The notes: generated from the sequence alone by a model not told the origin. Counted from the stretch's first letter, positions 1 through 9,400 are shown. The stretch is 41,469 bases of DNA from Nocardiopsis xinjiangensis YIM 90004 (GCF_000341145.1 NZ_ANBE01000045.1:1-41469), one strand, 5' to 3'. A program made the numbers and translations.

Positions 1-31
1 GGAGAGTAGGTTGCTGCCACGGTTTTTTGTT

Positions 32-73
32 GGGGAGGGGTCGCTCTTGTGGGGGTGGCTCCTCCCTTTTTTT
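32..73 (+). terminator. Candidate intrinsic terminator of an upstream gene
   Basis: GGGAGG at 33-38 can pair with CCTCCC at 61-66, followed at once by a run of seven T residues (67-73). This looks like the end of a plus-strand gene outside the window. The loop is long (about 22 nt), so the fold is plausible but not certain. Confidence 0.4.
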
Positions 74-97
74 GCGCCCAGGCTTGTGAACATGTGA

Positions 98-814
<717 letters not shown>

Positions 815-828
815 GGACCCTCTCCACG

Positions 829-863
829 AACCGTGTGCGGAGGCCGGGCTCCGCACACGGTTT
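829..863 (+). terminator. Perfect 14-bp stem terminator after the methyltransferase
   Basis: AACCGTGTGCGGAG (829-842) pairs exactly with CTCCGCACACGGTT (849-862) across a 6-nt loop and is followed by TCCTTAT. It sits 14 bases after the stop of the methyltransferase gene. Confidence 0.8.
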
Positions 864-944
864 CCTTATGTGGCGGCGGCTATTCTTGGATGGTTATGTG
901 AGTGCTGGGCCACGTCGACCAGTGAATGTGTCAACACTCGACCA

Positions 945-960
945 AGAACACGCATGTTCT
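945..960. promoter_or_regulatory. Palindrome AGAACA-N4-TGTTCT upstream of the PBP gene
   Basis: AGAACA (945-950) and TGTTCT (955-960) are perfect inverted arms around CGCA. Similarity extends two more bases on each side after one mismatch (CC and GG). It lies in the 360-bp non-coding stretch 815-1175, about 215 bases before the likely start of the penicillin-binding protein. It may be an operator; no regulator can be named. The rest of that stretch shows only a small TACCG/CGGTA hairpin near 1072-1084. Confidence 0.35.
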
Positions 961-3332
961 GGGTAAGCCTTCGGTAAGAAGGTCATGGGTGGTCAGGGAT
1001 CCGGCCGCGTTGCGGTTACGGGCGGGTATCGTAGCGGTGAGGGTGCAGCGATGGCGGCGTTATTCCCCGAAATACCGCTTCGGTACTGATTCGAACTGAA
1101 CCGATCAGGGGCACTCGCGCGTCGAACACCAAGACGGCATGGTGCCGTACATGACTTGATCATGGGGGCGGGGAGCTGAGCAAGAGCGAATACGGCGACG
1201 GCGGGGCGGATGGGCAGCGTCCCGACACGAACGCGCCGGAGACGGACGAAACCTCTGCTGAAGAGCTGCCCACGGAACCCACGACCGAGGGTGAGGCGCC
1301 CGAGACCGACAGCGGCCGGAGCGAGTCCGCCGAGGACGGGGGCCGAGAGGATCGCGGGCCCGGGGACGAGCTCTCCGGTGGGGACAGCGACGACGATGCC
1401 GATGACGGACCCGAACCCGAGTTCGTCCCCGGTGGGGCGGTCGCCTTCAAGACCAGCGGGACCTTCCTGAGGGAACGTGTGGCCCGCAACCTCGCCGAAC
1501 AGGGGTACGGGGCCGACGGCGCATCCTCCGATGACGAGGAGGAGAGCCCCTCCGGGACCGGCGAGGAGCCGGGTGAGGGTGTCGCCCCAGGAGCCGCTGA
1601 GGACGACGGGGCCATCGTCTCGGAGGGCACCGAGGACACGCCCGACAAGGTTGCCGGCGGAGCCGGCCACACGGACGAGGCCGGGACCTCCTCCCTCCCC
1701 TCCGGCGAGGAGAAGGGCGCCGACGCTTCCGGCAGTGGGTCCCTGGGTGGCGGGACCGATGACGCGGACGCCACCATCGACACCTCCTCCGGAGGGGCCG
1801 GTGCCGCAGCTGCTGCGGCGGCCGGCGCGGGTACCGCGGCCTCGGCGGCGACCGGTGATGACGACACGTCCGCCGAGGACACCCCCGAGGGTGACCCCGC
1901 GGAGGAGAGCTCCGCCTCCGGCGGGTGGTCGGAGGAGCAGGAAGGGACGGCCCCCGGGAGTGTGTCCGAGGAGGAGACCGCCACCCCCGGCGCGTCCGAT
2001 GACTCCCCGGCGACCGAGGCCATCCCGATCGCGCTCCCCGAGGACGGGACCACCTCCGAGGACAAGGGCGTTTCCGAGGCCGATTCCGGCGGTGAGGCCG
2101 AGAGCGGCACCGCGGACGAGGACACTTCGCCCGCCACGGAGGCCTTCGTGGTACCCGGGACGGGTGGGGAGACCGAGGCCCCTGCCGAGAGCGCCGGCAC
2201 CGGAACCACGCCCGCCGAGGACGGCGAGAAGACCACCGCGCTCCAGGACCCCGCCGAGGACGACGAGCCCGGCGACCAGGACGACGAGAGCTTCGCGGCC
2301 GCCGAGCCGCCGTCCACCGCACCGTTCCCCGCCCCCGCCCCGGCAGGGACGGACGCGGCCGAGAGCGAGGGGATCGCCGATACCGGGGAGCCCGCCGGCG
2401 CCGACAGAGAGGACAGCTCCGAGGAGGAGACCGGTGGTGACAGTACCGCTGATGCCGAGACCTCGTTCTGGCCTGCCCCTCAGCGGTTCTCGGAGTACTC
2501 CGGGGAGACCGCCGGATCCGAGTCGGTCGGCGAGGCCGCCGGAAACAAGGACGAGGCTGAGGAGGAGCCGTCCGGTGCCGGTGCAGCAGTAGGTGCCGGT
2601 GCGGCAGCCGCGGGCACAGCTGCCGCCACCGGCGCTGCTCAGGCTTCCGAAGGGCAGGAAGCCGGCGCGGAGGCCGGGTCGGGTGGTTCCGGCGGCCCCG
2701 GGAAGCCCGGTGGCAAGGCCGCGAAGAAGAAGCGGCCGATGTGGTGGCGCATCCTGCGTCCCGTGCTCATCGTCATGGGTGTCTTCCTGGTCCTGGGCAT
2801 CGCCGGGTTCGCCTACCTGTACACCACGGTCGAGGTGCCCGACGCCGCCAAGGCCGAGGCCACCGACCAGGGATCCACTTTCTACTTCGCCGACGGGGAG
2901 ACCGAGTTCGCCGAGCGGGGCACCAATCGCGAGCCGATCTCCTACGACGGGATGACTGCGGGCGGCGACCACGTCGTCGATGCGATGACCTCCGCCGAGG
3001 ACCGCGGATTCTGGGAAGAACCCGGCGTGTCCATCAGCGGTACGGCCCGCGCCGTGTGGTCCACGATCACCGGTGAACAGGTCCAGGGCGGGTCCACCAT
3101 CACCCAGCAGATGGTCCGCAACTACTACGAGGGTGTCTCCCGCGAACAGACGGTCGCTCGGAAGATCCAGGAGATCATCATCTCCATCAAGGTCGACCAG
3201 AACGAGTCGAAGGAGTGGGTGATGGAGCAGTACCTCAACACCATCTACTTCGGGCGGCAGGCATACGGGATCCAGTCGGCTGCTGAGGTCTACTACCACA
3301 AGAGCGTCGACGAGCTCACGCCCGAGGAGGCC

Positions 3333-3342
3333 GCTTTGCTTT
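3333..3342 (+). repeat. Tandem GCTTT duplication causing the frameshift
   Basis: GCTTT occurs twice in direct succession (3333-3337 and 3338-3342) at the junction of the GT51 domain and the linker. The extra five bases account exactly for the frame change between the two halves of the penicillin-binding protein. Confidence 0.85.
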
Positions 3343-4630
3343 CCTGGCGGCCGCCATCCAGCAGCCGCACTACTACGGTGAGGCGGACGTGCTGGAGTCG
3401 ACCGACTCCCTGGAACGCCGTTGGCAGTACGTCATCGACGGCATGGTCTCCACGGGTGCGATCACCGCGGACGAAGCCGCCGAGATGGAGTTCCCGGTGC
3501 CCGAGGCCGAGCGGCCCACCGACGGCACCGACGTCAGCGGCTACAGGGGGTACATGCTCCAGGAAGCCATGAACGAGCTCGATCGGCTCGGCTTCACGGA
3601 GGACATGATCCAGCGGCACGGCTACGAGATCGTCACGACCTTCGACGAGGACATGATGGAGGCCGCGCACGAGGCGGTCGAGGAGACCGTCCCGCACGAG
3701 AGCATCCCCGAGGGTGTCAACCTCGGGATGAGCACCGTGGATCCGGCCACAGGCGAGGTCGTGGCCTTCTACGGGGGCAACGACTACCTCGAGAACCAGT
3801 ACGACACGAGTTTCCACGGGGCCGCGCAGGCCGGGTCGGCCTTCAAGCCGTACGTACTGGCGACCGCGTTGGAGGAGGGCTACAGCCTCCAGTCGACCGT
3901 GGACGGACGTGGGCCGCGCAATGTACAGGGCTCCCGGGTGCAGAACGCCGGTAACGACCCCGGCGGTGTGATGAGCCTGATCCAGGCCACGCAGGAGTCC
4001 AACAACCTCGGGTACGTCGAGCTGGCCGAGCAGCTCGGGTACGAGAACATCCGGGACACCGCCTACGCCACGGGCTTCCCCGAAGGCAGCATCGCCGACA
4101 ACCAGCTCGTCCCGGTCATGCCGCTGGGAGCGGTCAGTGTGCGTCCGGTCGACCAGGCCAGCGGGTTCGGTACCTTCGCGAACGAAGGCGTGCACGTCGA
4201 GCCGCACGTGATCAGAGAGGTCAACAACACCGACGGCGAGAACGAACGCCCTGAGGTGGAGAGCAACCAGGCCCTGCAGGACACGACCGCCGCGGACGTC
4301 ACGCACGCCCTGCAACAGGTCGTCAGCGGGGGCACGGGCACGGCTGCGCGGCTGGCCCATCACCCGACGGCGGGCAAGACCGGTACCACCGACGGCAGTG
4401 TGGCCGCATGGTTCGTGGGTTACACCCCGCAGTTGTCGACGTCGGTGGGTGTCTACAGCGGGGACAACGAGAGCTTCTCGATCCCCGGGCACAGCATTTC
4501 CGGTGGTGGTCTGCCCGCGACACTGTGGAACAACTACATGACGCGGGCCATGGAGGGTTACGAGCGGGAGTCGTTCCCGCAGCCGGCCAACGAGGGCACG
4601 ACGGAGAACTGGGCGCCGGACACGGCCACC

Positions 4631-4805
4631 CAGGAACCGCAGGAACCCCAGGAGCCGCGGGAACCTCAGGAGCCGCAGGAACCCCAGGAGCCGCCGCAGG
4701 AGGAGCCCCCGCCGGAGGAACCGCCCTCGGAGGAGCCCCCGCCGGAGGAGCCGCCGGAACCGCCGGAGTCGCCGGAGGAACCGGGCACCCCCGAGGAGCC
4801 GCTCG
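4631..4805 (+). repeat. Pro/Glu/Gln-rich repeat tail of the PBP
   Basis: The C-terminal extracytoplasmic tail is built from imperfect QEP and EEPP units, with near-identical DNA repeats of 6 to 18 bases. Such tails usually act as flexible spacers in the cell wall. The repeat could expand or contract by slippage. Confidence 0.7.
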
Positions 4806-4863
4806 ATCCGGGTGACCAGATGGCACGCAGCAACGACGAGGACTGACTCCGAGCCGCCTACGA

Positions 4864-4908
4864 AGGAAGGGCGCCCCCGCCGTATGACGGGGGCGCCCTT
4901 CCTGTTTT
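4864..4908. terminator. Bidirectional terminator between the PBP and the minus-strand operon
   Basis: A perfect 16-bp stem (4864-4879 with 4888-4903) with an 8-nt loop is followed by GTTTT on the plus strand. It lies between convergent genes and can serve both. Confidence 0.85.
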
Positions 4909-4928
4909 CCGCGGGCCGTGGGCGGGGC

Positions 4929-6005
4929 TCAGGCGAGGGGGACCTGCTCCGAGGTGTGCAGGAAGACACGGGATCCCTCGGTGGTGCGCGTGAGGGCGTC
5001 CACGGCCAGGATCACGGCCGCCGACGTCCACGTACTGCGTTCCACGGGCCACCGGACCTGCTCGGCGAATTGGTATCCCGTCCAGTACACGCCGTCGTCG
5101 GGGTCGCGCAGGTGTTGGATCTCCCGCAGGATCCGGACCGCCGTGTCGGTCTCACCCATGGCGGCCAGAGCGATCACCAGTTCCGACGACTCGGCGGCGG
5201 TCACCCATGGCTGATCGCTCACACACCGCACACCCAGACCGGGCAGGACGAAGGTGTCCCAGCGCTCGTCGAGGCGCTCCTTCGCGGCGGGCCCGCGCAC
5301 CGCTCCGCCCAGGACCGGGTAGAACCAGTCCATCGAGAACCGGCTGCGGTCGGCGAACAGGTCCTCGTGGTCGTTGATGAGCACGGCCAGCCGGTCGGCC
5401 GCCGCAGACCACGCGGGCCTGGGCTCGCCCAGATGTTCGGCCAGCGCGGCACCGCACCGCAGCGCGTGGTGCACGCTCGCGCACACCGTCAACAGCGAAT
5501 GGTCGCCCGGGGAACCGTCCTCCGAACGTGCCCACAGGATCTCTCCGTGCTCCCCGCGCAGCGCCAGAACGAACTCCAAACCGTTCTCCACGGTCGGCCA
5601 CAGGCGCCGGGCGAACGCGGTGTCGCCGGTGGTGAGCAGGTGGTGGAGGGCACCAACGGCCGGGTACGCGGCGTGATTGGCCTCCCGCAGCGCCGTGGCG
5701 GGTCTTCCTTGACGGAACTTGGCCGGCCACCCGCCCTCGGGGTGGCAGGCGGACTCCACCCACAGGTAGGCACGGCGGGCGGCCTCGGCGTGTTCGGGGA
5801 CCTCCAGACCGGTCACCGTCAGTGCCATCGCGCACTCGATGTGGTCCCACACGTCGGTGTGGCCGCCGGGGAACCAGGGGATCGCGCCGTCGGGTTCCTG
5901 GCTGCGCACGAGGTAATGCGCCGACCGTTGGAGTTCGTGGGCGCTGAGCACGCCCGGCAGGCGCAGAGCGCGGGGGAGGGCCGGTTCCGGGTCGGGGGCG
6001 CTCAT
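4929..6005 (-). CDS. Prenyltransferase/squalene-cyclase-like alpha-barrel protein
   Basis: The 358-residue protein starts MSAPDPEPALPRALRLPG. It has helical-repeat features of the prenyltransferase and terpene-cyclase (alpha/alpha barrel) superfamily: SAHYLVRSQEPDGAIPWF near residue 30 with a QxxDG-like signature, DVWDHIECAMAL near 50, and CHPEGGWPAKF near 88. Actinobacterial relatives are usually annotated as prenyltransferase, but an unsaturated glycan hydrolase-like barrel fold is also possible, so the reaction is not established. There is no signal peptide or membrane segment. The ATG at 6005 lies eight bases after the stop of the methyltransferase gene, so it is the third gene of a GT4-methyltransferase operon. 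A longer frame upstream is only a shadow of that neighbour. Confidence 0.7.
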   Translation of the reverse strand: MSAPDPEPALPRALRLPGVLSAHELQRSAHYLVRSQEPDGAIPWFPGGHTDVWDHIECAMALTVTGLEVPEHAEAARRAYLWVESACHPEGGWPAKFRQGRPATALREANHAAYPAVGALHHLLTTGDTAFARRLWPTVENGLEFVLALRGEHGEILWARSEDGSPGDHSLLTVCASVHHALRCGAALAEHLGEPRPAWSAAADRLAVLINDHEDLFADRSRFSMDWFYPVLGGAVRGPAAKERLDERWDTFVLPGLGVRCVSDQPWVTAAESSELVIALAAMGETDTAVRILREIQHLRDPDDGVYWTGYQFAEQVRWPVERSTWTSAAVILAVDALTRTTEGSRVFLHTSEQVPLA

Positions 6006-6013
6006 CTGCGGCC

Positions 6014-6736
6014 TCACGCGGTACCGAGCGGCTTGCGCACGTACACGATGACGCTCTTGCCGAGGAAGGGGTTGAGGAGCTTCTCGGCGACCCTGGTGAC
6101 CTTGGGGGCCTGGAGCATGTCCCACACGAGCATCTCGTGGTAGGCCTTCGCGGCCGGATGGTCGTCGTTGTCGGTGCCCACGGCGCACTTGATCCACCAG
6201 TAAGGGGCGTGCAGGGCGTGCGCGTGGTGGTGCGGACCGATCTCGAACCCGGTGGCCTTGAGCTTGGACTCCAGCTCGGCGCGGGTGTAGATGCGGATGT
6301 GCCCGCCCTCGTTGGTGTGGTAGTCCTCCGACAGGGCCCAGCACACGCGCTCGGGCAGGAAACTGGGCACGGTCACGGCCGCGATACCGCCCGGACGCAG
6401 CACCCGGTACAGCTCCTTCATGGCGGCGGTGTCGTGGGGCAGGTGCTCGAAGATCTCCGAGGCCACGACCCGGTCGAAACCGCTGTCCTCGAAGGGCATG
6501 TCGAGGGCGTCACCCTTGACGGTCTCGGCCGTGGCGGCCCCGGGCGCCTCGCCCTCGGCCTTCATCGCACCGAACATGGTCTCGACCTCGGCGAGGTCGG
6601 CGACGTTCTGGTCGAAGGCGACCACGTCCGCGCCGCGACGGTAGACCTCGAAGGCGTGGCGGCCGCCGCCGCAGCCCATGTCGAGGACGCGGTTGCCCGG
6701 GCCGACAGGGAACAGGGAGAAGTCGACGGTGATCAG
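6014..6736 (-). CDS. Class I SAM-dependent methyltransferase, CTG start
   Basis: 240 residues if translated from CTG at 6736-6734. The protein then begins MITVDFSLFPVGPGNRVLDM, a beginning I recall as usual for actinobacterial homologues, and keeps motif I (LDMGCGGGRHAFE). The first ATG lies inside motif I and would remove an essential strand, and no ATG, GTG or TTG is available between there and the in-frame TAG upstream. The CTG overlaps the glycosyltransferase stop as CTGA, the typical coupled arrangement, with GGAG six bases before it. Further features are the AFDQN acidic loop, the FDRVVASEIFEHLPHD strand and the Arg in YTRAELESKL. It is the middle gene of the GT4 operon and may modify the glycosylated product. 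Confidence 0.85.
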   Translation of the reverse strand: MITVDFSLFPVGPGNRVLDMGCGGGRHAFEVYRRGADVVAFDQNVADLAEVETMFGAMKAEGEAPGAATAETVKGDALDMPFEDSGFDRVVASEIFEHLPHDTAAMKELYRVLRPGGIAAVTVPSFLPERVCWALSEDYHTNEGGHIRIYTRAELESKLKATGFEIGPHHHAHALHAPYWWIKCAVGTDNDDHPAAKAYHEMLVWDMLQAPKVTRVAEKLLNPFLGKSVIVYVRKPLGTA

Positions 6737-8067
6737 TTGAGGCTCCTAGAACGGTTCGGGTGGGTGCTGGTCGGACGCGGGGCGGACCCGTCAATGGTGG
6801 CGGCGTAGCGCCGGGCGGTCAGCTCCGCGACGGCACGCCAGGTGAAGCGTTCCTGGACCCGTTCCCAGGCGGCGTCGCCCATGCGGGCACGTTCGTCGGG
6901 GTCGTCCATGAGCGCGCCGATCTCCTTGGCGAGCAGTTCGTCGTCGCCGGGGGTGATGAGGCGGCCGGCGGCGCCGTCGGTGCCCACGACCTCGGGAAGG
7001 GCGCCGGCGTGGCTGGCGATGAGGGGGGTACCGCAGGCCATGGCTTCCACGGCGGGCAGGGAGAACCCTTCGTAGAAGGAGGGGACGACGGCCACTTCGG
7101 CGGAGGCGATGAGGTCGCCCAAGGCGGTGTCGTCGATGCCGCTGACGAAGTCGACGCGGTCGCGCAACCCGAGACGGTCCACGAGGAGGTCGGTGGGGCC
7201 GCCGGGTCTGGGCCTGCTCACGATGGTGAGGGAGACCTCGCGTTCCTCGGCCAGGCGGGCGGCGGCGCGCAGGAGCACGGCCACACCCTTGAGGGGGCTG
7301 TCGGCGCTGGCGGTGCACACGATGCGGCCGGGTTCGCGCGGGGTGTCGGAGCGGGGATGGAAGTGGCGGGTGTCCACACCCAGCGGGGTGACCTCCATGC
7401 GTTCGGGGAGCACACCGAATTCGCGGGCGATGTCGTCGGCGGAGGACTGGGAGGGAACCAGGATCGGGTCGAGTTCGCGGGCCACTCGCGCCTGCATCCG
7501 CACGAAGGAGTACCAGCGGCGTTTGGTGAGCTTCTGCAGCCCCTTGGCCTCTTGCAGTTCGATGCGGCGGTCGACGCTGATGGGGTGGTGGATGGTGGTG
7601 ACCAGGGGCAGGCCGGCAGCACGGATGCCGAGCAGGCCCCGGCCGAGGGTCTGGTTGTCGTGGACCACGTCGAAGTCGGCCAGCCGTCGGCGCAGCTCGC
7701 GGTGGGCGCGCAGGGAGAAGGTGAGGGGTTCGGGGAAACCGGCCGTCCACATGGTGGCGACCTCGAGGACGTCGATCCAGTCGCGCCACTCGCGCAGGGG
7801 CGGTGCCACGAAGGGGCGGGCGTCGTTGTAGAGGTCGAGGGAGGGGATCTTTTCCAGGGCCACGCCCTCGTCGAGTTCGGGATAGGGCTGACCGGAGAGG
7901 ACGGTGACTTCGTGGCCGAGCGCGGCGAGTTCGCGTGAGAGGTGCCGGACGTAGACACCTTGCCCGCCCACGTGCTGCTTGCTCCGGTAGGAGAGCAGGG
8001 CCACACGTAGGGAACGTGTGTGGGAGGGCCGCGGGCTCGGTCCCGTGTTGTTGCCCGGCAGGGTCAA
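6733..8067 (-). CDS. GT-B glycosyltransferase, family 4
   Basis: The 444-residue retaining glycosyltransferase has two Rossmann-like domains. The N-terminal acceptor domain has LLSYRSKQHVGGQGVYVRHL near residue 25, the Gly-rich acceptor loop. The C-terminal nucleotide-sugar domain begins near ADSPLKGV, followed by VVPSFYEGFSLPAVEAMACG near 350, which carries the conserved EX7E acidic pair. The start is TTG at 8067, preceded by AGGTGG at good spacing. It is first in an operon with a methyltransferase and a prenyltransferase-like protein. That set suggests assembly of a glycosylated, possibly lipid-linked, metabolite, but neither donor nor acceptor can be named. No signal peptide is seen, so it probably works on the inner face of the membrane. 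Confidence 0.88.
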   Translation of the reverse strand: MTLPGNNTGPSPRPSHTRSLRVALLSYRSKQHVGGQGVYVRHLSRELAALGHEVTVLSGQPYPELDEGVALEKIPSLDLYNDARPFVAPPLREWRDWIDVLEVATMWTAGFPEPLTFSLRAHRELRRRLADFDVVHDNQTLGRGLLGIRAAGLPLVTTIHHPISVDRRIELQEAKGLQKLTKRRWYSFVRMQARVARELDPILVPSQSSADDIAREFGVLPERMEVTPLGVDTRHFHPRSDTPREPGRIVCTASADSPLKGVAVLLRAAARLAEEREVSLTIVSRPRPGGPTDLLVDRLGLRDRVDFVSGIDDTALGDLIASAEVAVVPSFYEGFSLPAVEAMACGTPLIASHAGALPEVVGTDGAAGRLITPGDDELLAKEIGALMDDPDERARMGDAAWERVQERFTWRAVAELTARRYAATIDGSAPRPTSTHPNRSRSLN

Positions 8068-8290
8068 GAGTCCACCTCTTCGTCGGTTCGCTGGCCCGTC
8101 CCGCCCGTCGCCCGTCGGCGACCTTCCGGGAGCCGCCGACGCTGTTCGTTCCCGACCTGCGCCACCGGGCCGCCCGGGCTGCGGTGGTCGACGGCATGGG
8201 GCGAGTCCGCCGCTGAACAGGCGTGGGCGCCCTTATGTTACTCGGCAGTTGGGGCCGGGGCTGTGGGAGGGCGGGGGTGTTGGACGGATC

Positions 8291-9322
8291 TTACGCGGGG
8301 GTGCGGGCGACGCTGGTGGCGGCCCAGAGGGGGAGGTCGGCGGTCCCGGTGCGGCTCGCTCGGCCGCGCTCCTCGAGCAGCCGCAGGTGGGCAACGGTCT
8401 CGGCAGCGGCCATGTGGCGGGCGCGTACACGCATCTCGGCCCAGGGACGGCGCCAGGAGAGGCCGGAGGTCACTTGCCACAGTGTCGCCCGGCCCTCTCG
8501 GTCCAGGAGCCGGACCATCTCGTGGAGGCGCTCCTCGTGGTGGGCGACGATCGCCTCGGTGCGTTCGGTGAGGCCGGTGAAGCGGTGCTCGTGTGAGGGA
8601 AGGCACAGCAGCCGGTCGGCTCCGGGGAGGCGGCCGACGTCGGCCTGCGCGGTGAGGAAGGCGCCGAGGGGGTCGTCGTCGGTCGACAGGAGGGGGAACT
8701 GGCCCACGTGCGGGGTGATGCGGGGCAGGACGTGGTCGCCGGTGAAGAACACGTCGGTGTCGTCCAGGTGGAGGCACAGGTGCCCGGGGCTGTGGCCCGG
8801 GGTCCACATCGCACGCATGCGGCGGCCGGGCAGGTCGACGGTGTCGCCGTCCGCGAGGGGCCGGTCGGGCGCGGCCGAGGGTGCGGAGAGGTCGGTCTGG
8901 TCGGCGAAGGCGGCGAGGTCCTCCTCGGGGAAACCGGCACGGCGGAGCTGCTCGGTCATGGCGGTCAGACGTTCCGGTGCGGAGCTCGCGGACAGGTGTT
9001 CGGTGACCGCGATGTCGGCCGGGTGCATGGCGATCCAGGCCCCGGAGGCCGCGCGCAGGCGCCCGGCCAGGCCGGCGTGGTCGGGGTGGAAATGGGTGAG
9101 GACGGCGCCGCGTATGTCCTCGATGCCGTGGCCGGTCCGTTCGACGGCGCGGGTGAGGGCCTCCCAGGACTCGTCGTGGTTCCAGCCGGTGTCGACCAGG
9201 ACCGCGCCGTCGTCGCCGGAGACGAGATAGACGTAGGTGAAGCCGAGGGGGCTGCCGGGGATGGGCACGGGCAGACTCCAGACACCGTGGCCGAGCTCCT
9301 CGACGCGGGGCATCTCGCGCAT
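8291..9322 (-). CDS. MBL-fold metallo-hydrolase
   Basis: 343 residues with the metallo-beta-lactamase fold. The metal motif THFHPDHAG (H77, H79, D81, H82) binds zinc, further His ligands lie in TPGHSPGHL near residue 175, and a late His lies in LPSHEH near 240. The LVDTGW strand is also typical. The C-terminal helical region resembles the LACTB2-like winged-helix end found in glyoxalase II-like thioesterases. ATG 9322 has AGAGGTG about eight bases upstream. The gene diverges from a KstR-like TetR regulator 306 bp away with two palindromes between them, so it is probably repressed by that regulator. A role in acyl-thioester or lipid breakdown is inference from that pairing. Confidence 0.85.
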   Translation of the reverse strand: MREMPRVEELGHGVWSLPVPIPGSPLGFTYVYLVSGDDGAVLVDTGWNHDESWEALTRAVERTGHGIEDIRGAVLTHFHPDHAGLAGRLRAASGAWIAMHPADIAVTEHLSASSAPERLTAMTEQLRRAGFPEEDLAAFADQTDLSAPSAAPDRPLADGDTVDLPGRRMRAMWTPGHSPGHLCLHLDDTDVFFTGDHVLPRITPHVGQFPLLSTDDDPLGAFLTAQADVGRLPGADRLLCLPSHEHRFTGLTERTEAIVAHHEERLHEMVRLLDREGRATLWQVTSGLSWRRPWAEMRVRARHMAAAETVAHLRLLEERGRASRTGTADLPLWAATSVARTPA

Positions 9323-9337
9323 CCTGACACCTCTCCA

Positions 9338-9360
9338 ATCGAAACCGAATCGGATTCGAT
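9338..9360. promoter_or_regulatory. Near-perfect 23-bp palindrome, candidate operator
   Basis: Left arm ATCGAAACCGA (9338-9348) and right arm TCGGATTCGAT (9350-9360) match as inverted repeats at 10 of 11 positions around one central base. It lies 16 bases upstream of the MBL hydrolase start, where a bound repressor would block transcription. Confidence 0.5.
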
Positions 9361-9384
9361 GTTACTGGGCTGGCCGGAAGGCAG

Positions 9385-9400
9385 ATAGAACATATTCTAT
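9385..9400. promoter_or_regulatory. KstR-like operator ATAGAA-N4-TTCTAT
   Basis: ATAGAACATATTCTAT is a perfect 6+6 inverted repeat with a 4-nt spacer. It agrees with the KstR pattern TnnAACnnGTTnnA at all but one fixed position (A in place of G). The neighbouring regulator is KstR-like, which supports an autoregulatory site. The remaining intergenic bases 9401-9628 show no further clear structure. Confidence 0.5.

Larger units (their letters stand above)
1176..4846 (+). pseudogene. Class A penicillin-binding protein (GT51 transglycosylase + transpeptidase), frame broken by a 5-bp duplication
   Basis: Bifunctional peptidoglycan synthase, about 1,221 residues if repaired. Order: acidic low-complexity cytoplasmic region (about 1-500), Lys/Arg-rich stretch, membrane segment (about 526-549, MWWRILRPVLIVMGVFLVLG), GT51 domain with catalytic Glu in SAEDRGFWEE (about 608) and GGSTITQQ, then the transpeptidase domain with SAFK (TCG at 3836), SNN and KTGTTDG (AAG at 4376), ending in a Pro/Glu tail. 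GCTTT is duplicated at 3333-3342. Reading frame 1 runs into a stop at 3572, while the transpeptidase half continues in another frame (open from 3389). Removing one GCTTT gives EEAAFLAAAIQQP, the normal family sequence. No ATG, GTG or TTG exists in frame upstream of GTG 1479, yet coding character extends to a CTG at 1176 preceded by a G-rich ribosome site. Sequencing error or real mutation cannot be told apart here. Confidence 0.8.

Noticed and set aside
945..960. LexA (SOS box) reading of AGAACACGCATGTTCT
   Set aside because: The actinobacterial box has GAAC and GTTC four bases apart; here they are six apart.
993..3299. 768-residue minus-strand open frame opposite the PBP
   Set aside because: It is Gly/Arg/Leu-rich with no domains, as expected opposite acidic GC-rich coding sequence. 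The plus strand has clear GT51 motifs.
4631..4805. CRISPR-like or satellite repeat
   Set aside because: The repeat is in frame, with no unique spacers, and encodes a Pro/Glu tail.
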